Assembly: GCA_030248225.1 (NCBI GenBank)
Contig: JASANE010029025.1
Location: 37,841-101,840 of the forward strand
Reading direction: 5' to 3'
Source: Trileptium ribeirensis
Taxonomy: Eukaryota; Nematoda; Enoplea; Enoplida; Thoracostomopsidae
Length of the DNA stretch: 64,000 nt
In this document: in pieces, positions 47,909 to 61,200 of the stretch
Numbering within the stretch: position 1 is the first letter of the stretch
Layout of the letters: the number at the start of each line of letters is the position of its first letter
The notes under the pieces: model-generated
Seen by the model: the letters and a program-made list of their open reading frames with translations, nothing else
What the model was told of the DNA's origin: nothing
Databases searched by the model: none
Made by a program: the position numbers and the translations under genes

Positions 47909-48091
47909 CACAAACCAAAAACAACCCACAAAAAAAAAAACAAAAAAAAAACAAACCAAAAAAAAAAAAAAAAAAAAAAAAAAAACACACAAAAAAAACA
48001 CAAACAAACAACACACACAAACAACAAAACACCAACAAAAAAACACCACAAAAAACCCCAAAAAAAACAAACCAAACAACAACCAACCCAA
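47582..48091 (+). repeat. two-letter A/C low-complexity block
   Basis: About 510 bp consists almost wholly of A and C on the plus strand. From 47734 to 48091 (358 bases) I find a single T (47883) and no G. It contains runs of up to about 28 A and a run of about 16 C, plus irregular A/C mixtures with no fixed period. The minus-strand frames of 125-195 codons rich in Phe, Val, Cys and Gly arise only because G/T triplets contain few stop codons. They are not genes. It may be real low-complexity DNA or a sequencing/assembly artefact. Confidence 0.9.
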
Positions 48092-51000
48092 TGAAGATCC
48101 TCATAAAATAGCAAGCTAAAAACGTTCTGAGAGCATTCCAACATGTTCTATGACAAGAAAATGAAGAAAATGAACAATGCCCCGCCTGAACCCTACAAAA
48201 CCTCGTTTCTTATCTATATAGGTACTCATGTAATTATTCCAATTACAATTTAAAAGAAACGGTTTAGCAGCTACAATGTCTCATCAGACATATTCGGTGG
48301 AGAGTCACCTCGAAAGGCTATAGGCCTTGGAAGAAGGTCCACTAGGGGTGCTGAAAAAATGTGCTAACCTCCCCCTCCATTTTGTCAATTTTACATACAT
48401 TTTTCTACTTTTCATTTTATTTTTGCTAATTTTTGGTAACATTTTATTTCAGAACGGGTGGCCCTCAGGGGTAGACCAATGCTTCGTGGGGAAGGGGAGG
48501 GAGGGAGGCTCCGAGGCGTCGGGAGTGGGGGTAGATTACGTGAACCCTGCATCGGCATTTATGGTTAGTGGTATTGTGGAAATCCCTGTATTTTAAATTT
48601 ACTACCAAGATCGTAATATATATTTCAATCTGGTATACTGGCAGAGGCATAAGTAGCCTGTTTAACAGAAACATGCAATATTTTACGCTAATTTTTATCA
48701 AATCATCATTTTTCATTTTCGAGCTCAATTTAACGGTTCACTTATGAATCTTCCTAATAAATAATAATCGTAATAACTAATAACTTCCTAAAAATCCATC
48801 TTACAATATATATACATTGCAACGATATCGGAACTACGAATACAGCTAAAATATGTACTCAAATGATCGAATAAAAAATGTAAAATTATCACCAATTGAA
48901 TTGGCAACAAAGCTAAATGATACTACACGAAATATGAAAGTTATGATTTCATTGTTTCAAATTTTGATACGATGCCAGAAAAGCAGCTACTAACATTACT
49001 ATATTCAGGCCCAAAAAAATAAAATAATTATGACATGAAATGCCCACAAGACTAATCAATCATTCGCGTGCTGCTCATTTACGGTTTGCTATCAAATATT
49101 GCATCAAAACCGGTTATTACACAGCGTATACTGTCGAGGTTCCGGCGACTTAGGTGCTACATGGTTGAGGAAGAGTGGGAAAGCACTCGGGAGAGGAAGA
49201 AGTCCAGCGGTGAGTAAATTTCTAAAGTTTTTAGTAATTTTTAGAAAATTTCCCCACTCAAATTTTGCCCAATTTGCGGTAAATTTTCCCTAGTTTCCCC
49301 TATTTATTGCCAATTTTTTCAAGTTTTCAGCCTGTTTTTGTCAGTTTTCGCTCGGCCGGTAGGGGAACGGAATAAATTTGACTTAAAGGTGGTCCGACCC
49401 TTAGTGGGTAACTCCCTACCTTCTATTGACACATATTATGTGTATTTATATACATTTATAGATATATAAATTAAGTATACGAATTAGACTTTTTAAATCT
49501 ATATATGCGTGTACTTATATATAATATGTCTTGTCGTTTCTAGCGCACATGTGTTTAAAAATGGCTGCAGTGTCTAAAGTTGAAATGTGTCTGTGTGATT
49601 TATTGTCACAACGAACTCAGATAGTGACCTCATAAGGAACTCTTTCCAAATCCACAAAAACTTGTCGTTCAAGTGTGATCACTAAACAAAAAAATTTCAG
49701 GATAAATCTAAAAAAGTTGGCTAAAGTTATCAAACAGCAAAAGCGAAGCTAAATTTTATGGACATATATGTATGGCTTTTTAGACTTTGGAGCCCCGCGT
49801 CTTCAGGATCAATAAATTATTTACGTTTAAAAATCGTCGAATACAGTATTGTAGACAATGCCACTGTAACCGCTGTTGAGCCAACTATATGTTTGAACAA
49901 TTTTGTTCATTTTAAATTTTTTTAGTCATACACTTACGGGGCGAAGCTAACACTGAAAACGAAAGTGACGAGCCTTGGACGAAAATAATGAAACGCTGAA
50001 GAATATCACGCTCATCAGAAAAGTCAACCGTCATCGGCTATTGGTAGAAGTAAAAGATAAGATCGGGAATTGAACTGTAGGCAGATTTAAAACTTTGAAC
50101 GATGATTCGTCAGTAATCGTTCACGAACGACAGCATATGCAGTAGAATGTATAATCACATAGAGACAGAACTTCAATCGTATTTTACTAAAAGGAGGTTC
50201 AGTGAAATTAGTCAAACAATTTCAGCAAGCGGGTATATCGTTACTAATATGTCAAAAGTGTAGCGTTATATAACGTTAAGCAGTCAAGATGGTTTTAGAA
50301 ATGAAATAGGCGCGTACAATTTATAAATTCTGATATTATCGAAAAGCTGTAGACCTCATTGAAGCCAATATTTTGAGTCATACATATTGAAGTCAATATT
50401 AGACCTGCGTATTTCACTTATTATTATTATTAAGTATAAAATTTAATATGTGCCTTATCTATGTAAATTAATTTATGATACAATGGCTAACCAATGGCCG
50501 CTTTTGGGAAAACGGTTAACTGCCGAGCACCAGCCGCTAAATGTTTTGGCGAAAAACGACTGCTGCAAAACATGGAAGCTATAAAACGCCGGCAGATATT
50601 TATTTGCGTGATCAGATTAATTTGCACATCAAAACCTGACACCTCCTTATCCTTTAGTTTAAACAGCGATAAGTGGCGAAAAGTAATTTTGTCGTTAAAC
50701 GAAATATGATTAAACGTTATTTAAGTGACCAAAAAAGAACATAATTTAGTAACCTCTGGGTTTACTGCAGGTAGTAGCAAACATTAGTTCGGTAAATAGC
50801 AAGTTTGATCTGTCTGGTTACTTAACTCATTCATTGATGTATCCACATGTAGAAATCATTGGCAGATTGCTGTAAATGCTGATCCAATCACGGTACACCA
50901 TAAAACGTGCCAAATTGAAAATTATGACTTCCTAATTTCAACAAATATTTAAAAAAATTACATACATAGACAGAGTTTTTTAAATTTATATTATATAACC

Positions 51001-52255
51001 TAGATATAATTCAGAAAATTTTATTACAACAAAATTAAATGAGAAGCCCATTGGCACATAACGCTAGTTTTTCCAAAACTTAATATAATAAAAATGGGAC
51101 AATAGTAAATGCACTCATACTGGCAACAGAATTTACGTATAAAATTCTAATTTTTGACTCGGAATTGATCAAACCTTTATTTTGAGCCAAATTCACCCGA
51201 ATATTTTATCAATATGTGTAACTTGGTAATGAATTTACCGGTCTACTATAAATTTTCACAGCGTCAGTGATTTTATTTGGGGTATATATATTAGTAACAG
51301 CGCTTCTATAGAAATTCTCCGCAACACCTAATATAATCAAAACTCAAAGTTAGACGCAAAATTAGGTAGAATTTTCTGTTATCAATTAGAATACAAAATA
51401 CTGATTTAGCGTCATTTTTAATGTTTGTGATCTTGGTTGAACTCCCTATTGTTGTAAAAATGCTCATATAATTAGTTACCTTCATTGATCAGGTATGGAG
51501 TGTAAAACTCATATTTTCTCCATTCTTTTTTTTTTTTTGAGCTTCGCGGTTATTCTTTACCAAGCCAAAAATTCTATAAATTTCGGGTGCTGTCCTCAGA
51601 GAACTCACAAAATCTGTTGTAAGCAACAGGGGTTTGTGAGTTTTTCGCAAATCTACGATAACCTGGTAAAAATAAACCGAATTTCCTTCAATTTTTGGCC
51701 TTGATTTTAAACATAACTGATAAAGAAAATAGGAAAAGCTACCGTTTTATTATTTAATTCTTCGACTGGACAGATCAAATTTGCTAAACGTTTCATTTCG
51801 TTTATAACATTTACACTGAAATAGCTATAATAATATCCTGTAATCATTACAGTGACAAAAACTATATTCTATATATAACTCATGGATGTCTATAACAATC
51901 TTAAGTTCCTGTAATATCCCAGCCTTGCGAGCTAAATCAATTTTTGTAATATTATTTTCGTGTGTCGGAAAAATTATGGATCTAACTTGCTGACGCCAAT
52001 CCCTATTATACCATATAATACCTATCGCTTGCTCACTTTAAAGAACAAGCTTGTGAAAACACTTTTGCCGACCCATTTAATAGGAATGTAGTAGACCATC
52101 CCACGGGTAGTTAATCTTGCTAGATTCAAATAAAAACAAAGTGACAGGCAAACACGAGCCATTTCCAATCAGATTTGGTTCTCTTTTTATGACACTAATG
52201 CCAGCAAACACAATTTCATACCCTTATTTTTGCTTTTCTAAACATGCGCAAAACT
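48092..52255. other. gene-poor stretch with a G-rich patch
   Basis: A GC-richer block at 48290-48560 contains GGTGCTGAAAAAATGTGC and a G-rich GGAAGGGGAGGGAGGGAGG, similar to parts of 46.1-46.6 and 38.4 kb. At 49200-49340 a series of short AAATTTT/CCCC words resembles the complement of 39270-39400. Beyond 49.4 kb the sequence is AT-rich with nothing recognised. Confidence 0.4.
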
Positions 52256-55200
52256 TGAATTTTCGTGATCATCGTATTATAGTAACACTTTAAGGTGGTT
52301 TACAGATGCACGATCGAAAGGAGTGCCAAGCACCAGCAGCAACAAATTAGCTCTCTCATTCTTACTACTCACAAATACTCAAATACAAAATTTTCGTGAT
52401 CATCGCATTATAGTAACACTTTGAGGTGGTTTACAGATGCACGATCGAAACGAGTGTCAAGTACCAACAGCAACAAATTCGTTCTCTCATTCTTGCTACT
52501 CAAAAATACTCAAACACAAAATTTTCGTGATCATCGTATTATAGTGACACTTTGAGGTGGTTTACAAATGCACGATCGAAACGAGTGTCAAGTACCAGCA
52601 GCAACAAATTCGTTCTCTCATTCTTGCTACTCAAAAATACTCAAATACAAAATTTTCGTGATCATCGTATTTTATAGTAACACTTTGAGGTGGTTTCCAG
52701 ATGCACGATGGAAACGAGTGTCAAGTACCAGCAGCAACAAATTCGTTCTCTCATTCTTGCTACTCAAAAATACTCAAATACAAAATTTTCGTGATCATCG
52801 TATTTTATAGTAAAACTTTGAGGCGGTTTACAGATGCACGATGGAAACGAGTGTCAAGTACCAGCAGCAACAAATTCGTTCTCTCATTGTTGCTACTCAA
52901 AAATACTCAAACACATAATTTTCGTGATCATCGTATTATAGTAACACTTTGAGGTGGTTTACAGATGCACGATCGAAATGAGTGTCAAGTACCAGCAGCA
53001 ACAAATTCGTTCTCTCATTCTTGCTACTCAAAAATACTCAAATACAAAATTTTCGTGATCATCGTATTTTATAGTAACACTTTGAGGTGGTTTACAGATG
53101 CACGATGGAAACGTGTGTCAAGTACCAGCAGCAACAAATTCATTCTCTCATTCTTGCTACTCAAAAATACTCAAACACATAATTTTCGTGATCATCGTAT
53201 TTTATAGTAACACTTTGAGGTGGTTTATAGATGCACGATGGAAACGACTGTCAAGAACCAGCAGCAACAAATTCGTTCTCTCATTCTTGCTACTCAAAAA
53301 TACTCAAATACAAAATTTTCGTGATCATCGTATTTTATAGTAACACTTTGAGGTGGTTTACAGATGCACGATGGAAACAAGTGTCAAGTACCAGCAGCAA
53401 CAAATTCGTTCTCTCATTCTTGCTACTCAAAAATACTCAAACACATAATTTTCGTGATCATCGTATTATAGTAACACTTTGAGGTGGCTTACAGATGCAC
53501 GATCGAAACTAGCGTCAAGTACCAGCAGCAACAAATTCGTTCTCTCATTCTTGCTACTCAAAAATACTCAAATACAGAATTTCGTGATCATCGTATTATA
53601 GTAACACTTTGAGGTGGTTTACAGATCCACAATCAAAACGAGTGCCAAGTACCAGCAGCAACAAATTCGTTCTCTCATTCTTGCTGCTCAAAAATACTCA
53701 AATACAAAATTTTCGTGATCATCGTATTATAGTAACACTTTGAGGTGGTTTACAGATGCACAATCGAAACGAGTGCCAAGTACCAGTAGCAACAAATTCG
53801 TTCTCTCATTCTTGCTACTCAAAAAATACTCAAATACAGTATTTTCGTGATCATCGTATTATAGTAACCCTTTGAGGTGGTTTACAGATGCACAATCGAA
53901 ACTAGTGCCAAGTACCAGCAGCAACAAATTTGTTCTCTCATTCTTGCTGCTCAAAATACTCAAATACAAAATTTTCGTGATCACCGTATTATAGTAACAC
54001 TTTGAGGTGGTTTACAGATGCACGATGGAAACGAGTGTCAAGTACCAGCAGCAACAAATTCGTTCTCTCATTGTTGCTACTCAAAAATACTCAAACACAT
54101 AATTTTCGTGATCATCGTATTATAGTAACACTTTAAGGTGGTTTACAGATGCACGATCGAAAGGAGTGCCAAGCACCAGCAGCAACAAATTAGCTCTCTC
54201 TTTCTTTCTACTCACAAATACTCAAATACAAAATTTTCGTGATCATCGCTTTATAGTAACACTTTGAGGTGGTTTACAGATGCACGATCGAAACGAGTGC
54301 CAAGTACCAACAGCAACAAATTCGTTCTCTTATTCTTGCTACTCAAAAGTACTCAAACACAAAATTTTCGTGATCATCGTATTATAGTGACACTTTGAGG
54401 TGGTTTACAAATGCACGATCGAAACGAGTGTCAAGTACCAGCAGCAACAAATTCGTTCTCTCATTCTTGCTACTCAAAAATACTCAAATACAAAATTTTC
54501 GTGATCATCGTATTTTATAGTAACACTTTGAGGTGGTTTACAGATGCACGATGGAAACGAGTGTCAAGTACCAGCAGCAACAAATTCGTTCTCTCATTCT
54601 TGCTACTCAAAAATACTCAAACACATAATTTTCGTGATCATCGTATTTTATAGTAAAACTTTGAGGCGGTTTACAGATGCACGATGGAAACGAGTGTCAA
54701 GTACCAGCAGCAACAAATTCGTTCTCTCATTGTTGCTACTCAAAAATACTCAAACACATAATTTTCGTGATCATCGTATTATAGTAACACTTTGAGGTGG
54801 TTTACAGATGCACGATCGAAATGAGTGTCAAGTACCAGCAGCAACAAATTCGTTCTCTCATTCTTGCTACTCAAAAATACTCAAATACAAAATTTTCGTG
54901 ATCATCGTATTTTATAGTAACACTTTGAGGTGGTTTACAGATGCACGATGGAAACGAGTGTCAAGTACCAGCAGCAACAAATTCATTCTCTCATTCTTGC
55001 TACTCAAAAATACTCAAACACATAATTTTCGTGATCATCGTATTTTATAGTAACACTTTGAGGTGGTTTATAGATGCACGATGGAAACGACTGTCAAGAA
55101 CCAGCAGCAACAAATTCGTTCTCTCATTCTTGCTACTCAAAAATACTCAAATACAAAATTTTCGTGATCATCGTATTTTATAGTAACACTTTGAGGTGGT

Positions 55201-58200
55201 TTACAGATGCACGATGGAAACAAGTGTCAAGTACCAGCAGCAACAAATTCGTTCTCTCATTCTTGCTACTCAAAAATACTCAAACACATAATTTTCGTGA
55301 TCATCGTATTATAGTAACACTTTGAGGTGGCTTACAGATGCACGATCGAAACTAGCGTCAAGTACCAGCAGCAACAAATTCGTTCTCTCATTCTTGCTAC
55401 TCAAAAATACTCAAATACAAAATTTTCGTGATCATCGTATTATAGTAACACTTTGAGGTGGTTTACAGATGCACGATCGAAACGAGTGTCAAGTACCAGC
55501 AGCAACAAATTCGTTCTCTCATTCTTGCTACTCAAAAATACTCAAATACAAAATTTTCGTGATCATCGTATTATAGTAACACTTTGAGGTGGTTTACAGA
55601 TGCACGATCGAAACGAGTGCCAAGTACCAGCAGCAACAAATTCGTTCTCTCATTCTTGCTACTCAAAAATACTCAAATACAAAATTTTCGTGATCATCGT
55701 ATTATAGTAACACTTTGAGGTGGTTTACAGATGCACAATCGAAACGAGTGCCAAGTACCAGCAGCAACAAATTCGTTCTCTCATTCTTGCTGCTCAAAAA
55801 TACTCAAATACAAAATTTTCGTGATCATCGTATTATAGTAACACTTTGAGGTGGTTTACAGATGCACGATCAAAACCAGTGTCAAGTACTGGCAGCAACA
55901 AATTCGTTCTCTCATTCTTGATACTCAAAAATACTCAAATACAAAATTTTCGTGATCATCGTATTATAGTAACACTTTGAGGTGGTTTACAGATGCACGA
56001 TGGAAACCAGTGTCAAGTACTAGCAGCAACAAATTCGTTCTCTCATTCTTGCTACTCAAAAATACTCAAATACAAAATTTTCGTGATCATCGTATTATAG
56101 TAACACTTTGAGGTGGTTTACAGATGCACGATCGAAACGAGTGCCAAGTACCAGCAGCGACAAATTCGTTCTCTCATTCTTGCTACTCAAAAATATTCAA
56201 ATACAAAATTTTCGTGATCATCGTATTATAGTAACACTTTGAGCTGGTTTACAGATGCACGATGGAAACCAGTGTCAAGTACTAGCAGCAACAAATTCGT
56301 TCTCTCATTCTTGCTACTCAAAAATATTCAAATACAAAATTTTCGTGATCATCGTATTATAGTAACACTTTGAGGTGGTTTACAGATGCACGATCGAAAC
56401 GAGTGCCAAGTACCAGCAGCAACAAATTCGTTCTCTCATTCTTGCTACTCAAAAATACTCAAATACAAAATTTTCGTGATCATCGTATTATAGTAACACT
56501 TTGAGGTGGTTTACAGATGCACGATCGAAACGAGTGTCAAGTACCAGCAGCAACAAATTCGTTCTCTCATTCTTGCTACTCAAAAATACTCAAATACAAA
56601 ATTTTCTTGATCATCGTATTTTATAGTAACACTTTGAGGTGGTTTACAGATGCACGATGGAACAGTGTCAGTACCGCGCAACAATTCTTCTTCTACTCAA
56701 ATACTCAAAACAAATTTTCGTGATCATCGTATTTTATAGTAAAACTTTGAGGCGGTTTACAGATGCACGATGGAAACAGTGTCAAGTACCAGCAGCAACA
56801 AATTCGTTCTCTCATTGTTGCTACTCAAAAATACTCAAACACATAATTTTCGTGATCATCGTATTATAGAAACACTTTGAGGTGGTTTACAGATGCACGA
56901 TCGAAACGAGTGTCAAGTACCAGCAGCAACAAATTCGTTATCTCATTCTTGCTACTCAAAAATACTCAAATACAAAATTTTCGTGATCATCGTATTATAG
57001 TAACACTTTGAGGTGGTTTACAGATGCACGATGGAAACGAGTGTCAAGTACCAGCAGCAACAAATTCATTCTCTCATTCTTGCTACTCAAAAATACTCAA
57101 ACACATAATTTTCGTGATCATCGTATTTTATAGTAACAATTAGAGGTCGTTAATAGATGCACGATGAAACGACTGAAGACCAGCAGCAACAAATTCGTTC
57201 TCTCATTCTTGCTACTCAAAAATACTCAAATACAAAATTTTCGTGATCATCGTATTTATAGTAACACTTTGAGGTGGTTTACAGATGCACGATGGAAACA
57301 AGTGTCAAGTACCAGCAGCAACAAATTCGTTCTCTCATTCTTGCTACTCAAAAATACTCAAACACATAATTTTCGTGATCATCGTATTATAGTAACACTT
57401 TGAGGTGGCTTACAGATGCACGATCGAAACTAGTGTCAAGTACCAGCAGCAACAAATTCGTTCTCTCATTATTGCTACTCAAAAATACTCAAATACAAAA
57501 TTATCGTGATCATCGTATTATAGAAACACTTTGAGGAGATTTACAGATCCACACTCAAAAAGAGTGACAAAAACCAACAGCAACAAATTCGTTCTCTCAT
57601 TCTTGCTGCTCAAAAATACTCAAATACAAAATTTTCGCGATCATCGTATTATAGTAACACTTTGAGGTGGTTTACAGATGCACAATCGAAACGAGTGCCA
57701 AGTACCAGTAGCAACAAATTCGTTCTCTCATTCTTGCTACTCAAAAATAATAAAATACAGTATTTTCGTGATCATCGTATTATAGTAACACTTTCAGGTG
57801 GTTTGATCCCCCCTGATGCACAATCGAAACTATGCCAAGTACCAGCAGCACAATTTGTTCTCTCATTCTTGCTGCTCAAAATACTCAAATACAAAATTTT
57901 CGTGATCATCGTATTATAGTAACACTTTGAGGTGGTTTACAGATGCACGATCAAAACCAGTGTCAAGTACTAGCAGCAACAAATTCGTTCTCTCATTCTT
58001 GCTACTCAAAAATACTCAAATACAAAATTTTCGTGATCATCGTATTATAGAACACTTTGAGGTGGTTTACAAGATGCACGATCGAAACGAGTGCCAAGTA
58101 CCAGCAGCGACAAATTCGTTCTCTCATTCTTGCTACTCAAAAAATATTCAAATACAAAATTTTCGTGATCATCGTATTATAGTAACACTTTGAGCTGGTT

Positions 58201-61200
58201 TACAGATGCACGATGGAAACCAGTGTCAAGACTAGCAGCAACAAATTCGTTCTCTCATTCTTGTACTCAATATTAATAAATTTTGTGTTGTATTATAGTA
58301 TTTGAGGGGTTTAAATCAATCAAGAGTGCCAAGTACAGCAGCGACAAATTCGTTCTCTCATTCTTGCTACTCAAAAATATTCAAATACAAAATTTTCGTG
58401 ATCATCGTATTATAGTAACACTTTGAGCTGGTTTACAGATGCACGATGGAAACCAGTGTCAAGTACTAGCAGCAACAAATTCGTTCTCTCATTCTTGCTA
58501 CTCAAAAATATTCAAATACAAAATTTTCGTGATCATCGTATTATAGTGACACTTTGAGGTGGTTTACAGATGCATGATCGAAACGAGTGCCAAGTACCAG
58601 CAGCAACAAATTCGTTCTCTCATTCTTGCTACTCAAAAATACTCAAATACAAAATTTTCGTGATCATCGTATTTTATAGTAACACTTTGAGGTGGTTTAT
58701 AGATGCACGATGGAAACGACTGTCAAGTACCAGCAGCAACAAATTCGTTCTCTCATTCTTGCTACTCAAAAATACTCAAATACAAAATTTTCGTGATCAT
58801 CGTATTTTATAGTAACACTTTGAGGTGGTTTACAGATGCACGATGGAAACAAGTGTCAAGTACCAGCAGCAACAAATTCGTTCTCTCATTCTTGCTACTC
58901 AAAAATACTCAAACACATAATTTTCGTGATCATCGTATTTTATAGTAAAACTTTGAGGCGGTTTACAGATGCACGATGGAAACGAGTGTCAAGTACCAGC
59001 AGCAACAAATTCGTTCTCTCATTGTTGCTACTCAAAAATACTCAAACACATAATTTTCGTGATCATCGTATTATAGTAACACTTTGAGGTGGCTCACTGA
59101 TGCACGATCGAAATGAGTGTCAAGTACCAGCAGCAACCAATTCGTTCTCTCATTCTTGCTACTCAAAAATACTCAAATACAGAATTTTCGTGATCATCGT
59201 ATTTTATAGTAACACTATGAGCTGGTTTACAGATGCACGATGGAAACCAGTGTCAAGTACTAGCAGCAACAAATTCGTTCTCTCATTCTTGCTACTCAAA
59301 AATATTCAAATACAAAATTTTCGTGATCATCGTATTTTATAGTTTTGGGTGGTTTTAGTGGTGGTGTCGCGCGCTTCGTTCTCTCATTCTTGCTACTCAA
59401 AATACTCAAATACAAATTTTCGTGATCATCGTATTTTATAGTAACACTTTGAGGTGGTTTACAGATGCACGATGGAAACAAGTGTCAAGTACCAGCAGCA
59501 ACAAATTCGTTCTCTCATTCTTGCTACTCAAAAATACTCAAACACATAATTTTCGTGATCATCGTATTATAGTAACACTTTGAGGTGGCTTACAGATGCA
59601 CGATCGAAACTAGCGTCAAGTACCAGCAGCAACAAATTCGTTCTCTCATTCTTGCTACTCAAAAATACTCAAATACAGAATTTCGTGATCATCGTATTAT
59701 AGTAACACTTTGAGGTGGTTTACAGATCCACAATCAAAACGAGTGCCAAGTACCAGCAGCAACAAATTCGTTCTCTCATTCTTGCTACTCAAAAATACTC
59801 AAATACAGTATTTTCGTGATCATCGTATTATAGCAACACTTTGAGGTGGTTTACAGATGCACAATCGAAACTAGTGCCAAGTACCAGCAGCAACAAATTT
59901 GTTCTCTCATTCTTGTTGCTCAAAATACTCAAATACAAAATTTTCGTGATCACCGTATTATAGTAACACTTTGAGGTGGTTTACAGATGCACGATCAAAA
60001 CCAGTGTCAAGTACTAGCAGCAACAAATTCGTTCTCTCATTCTTGCTACTCAAAAATACTCAAATACAAAATTTTCGTGATCATCGTATTATAGTAACAC
60101 TTTGAGGTGGTTTACAGATGCACGATCGAAACGAGTGCCAAGTACCAGCAGCGACAAATTCGTTCTCTCATTCTTGCTACTCAAAAATATTCAAATACAA
60201 AATTTTCGTGATCATCGTATTATAGTAACACTTTGAGCTGGTTTACAGATGCACGATGGAAACCAGTGTCAAGTACTAGCAGCAACAAATTCGTTCTCTC
60301 ATTCTTGCTACTCAAAAATATTCAAATACAAAATTTTCGTGATCATCGTATTATACTAACACTTTGAGGTGGTTTACAGATGCATGATCGAAACGAGTGC
60401 CAAGTACCAGCAGCAACAAATTCGTTCTCTCATTCTTGCTACTCAAAAATACTCAAATACAAAATTTTCGTGATCATCGTATTTTATAGTAACACTTTGA
60501 GGTGGTTTATAGATGCACGATGGAAACGACTGTCAAGTACCAGCAGCAACAAATTCGTTCTCTCATTCTTGCTACTCAAAAATACTCAAATACAAAATTT
60601 TCGTGATCATCGTATTTTATAGTAACACTTTGAGGTGGCTTACAGATGCACGATGGAAACAAGTGTCAAGTACCAGCAGCAACAAATTCGTTCTCTCATT
60701 CTTGCTACTCAAAAATACTCAAACACATAATTTTCGTGATCATCGTATTTTATAGTAACACTTTGAGGTGGTTTACAGATGCACGATGGAAACAAGTGTC
60801 AAGTACCAGCAGCAACAAATTCGTTCTCTCATTCTTGCTACTCAAAAATACTCAAACACATAATTTTCTTGATCATCGTATTATAGTAACACTTTGAGGT
60901 GCCTCACAGATGCACGATCGAAATGAGTGTCAAGTACCAGTAGCAACCAATTCGTTCTCTCATTCTTGCTACTCAAAAATACTCAAATACAGAATTTTCG
61001 TGATCATCGTATTATAGTAACACTTTGAGGTGGTTTACAGATGCACAATCGAAACGAGTGCCAAGTACCAGCAGCAACAAATTCGTTCTCTCATTCTTGC
61101 TACTCAAAAATACTCAATACGTATTTTCGTGTCTCGTATTATGCACCTTTGAGGTGGTACATGCACAATCGAAGTATGAGCAACAATTCTCTCATTCTTG

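Noticed and set aside
47557..48144. 195-codon minus-strand frame of Phe/Val/Cys/Gly
   Set aside because: Translation of a G/T-only strand, in which few stop codons can occur; not a protein.
52258..52290. Possible CENP-B box in the large satellite (TTCGTGATCATCG)
   Set aside because: Only the TTCG matches; the required A and CGGG positions do not.
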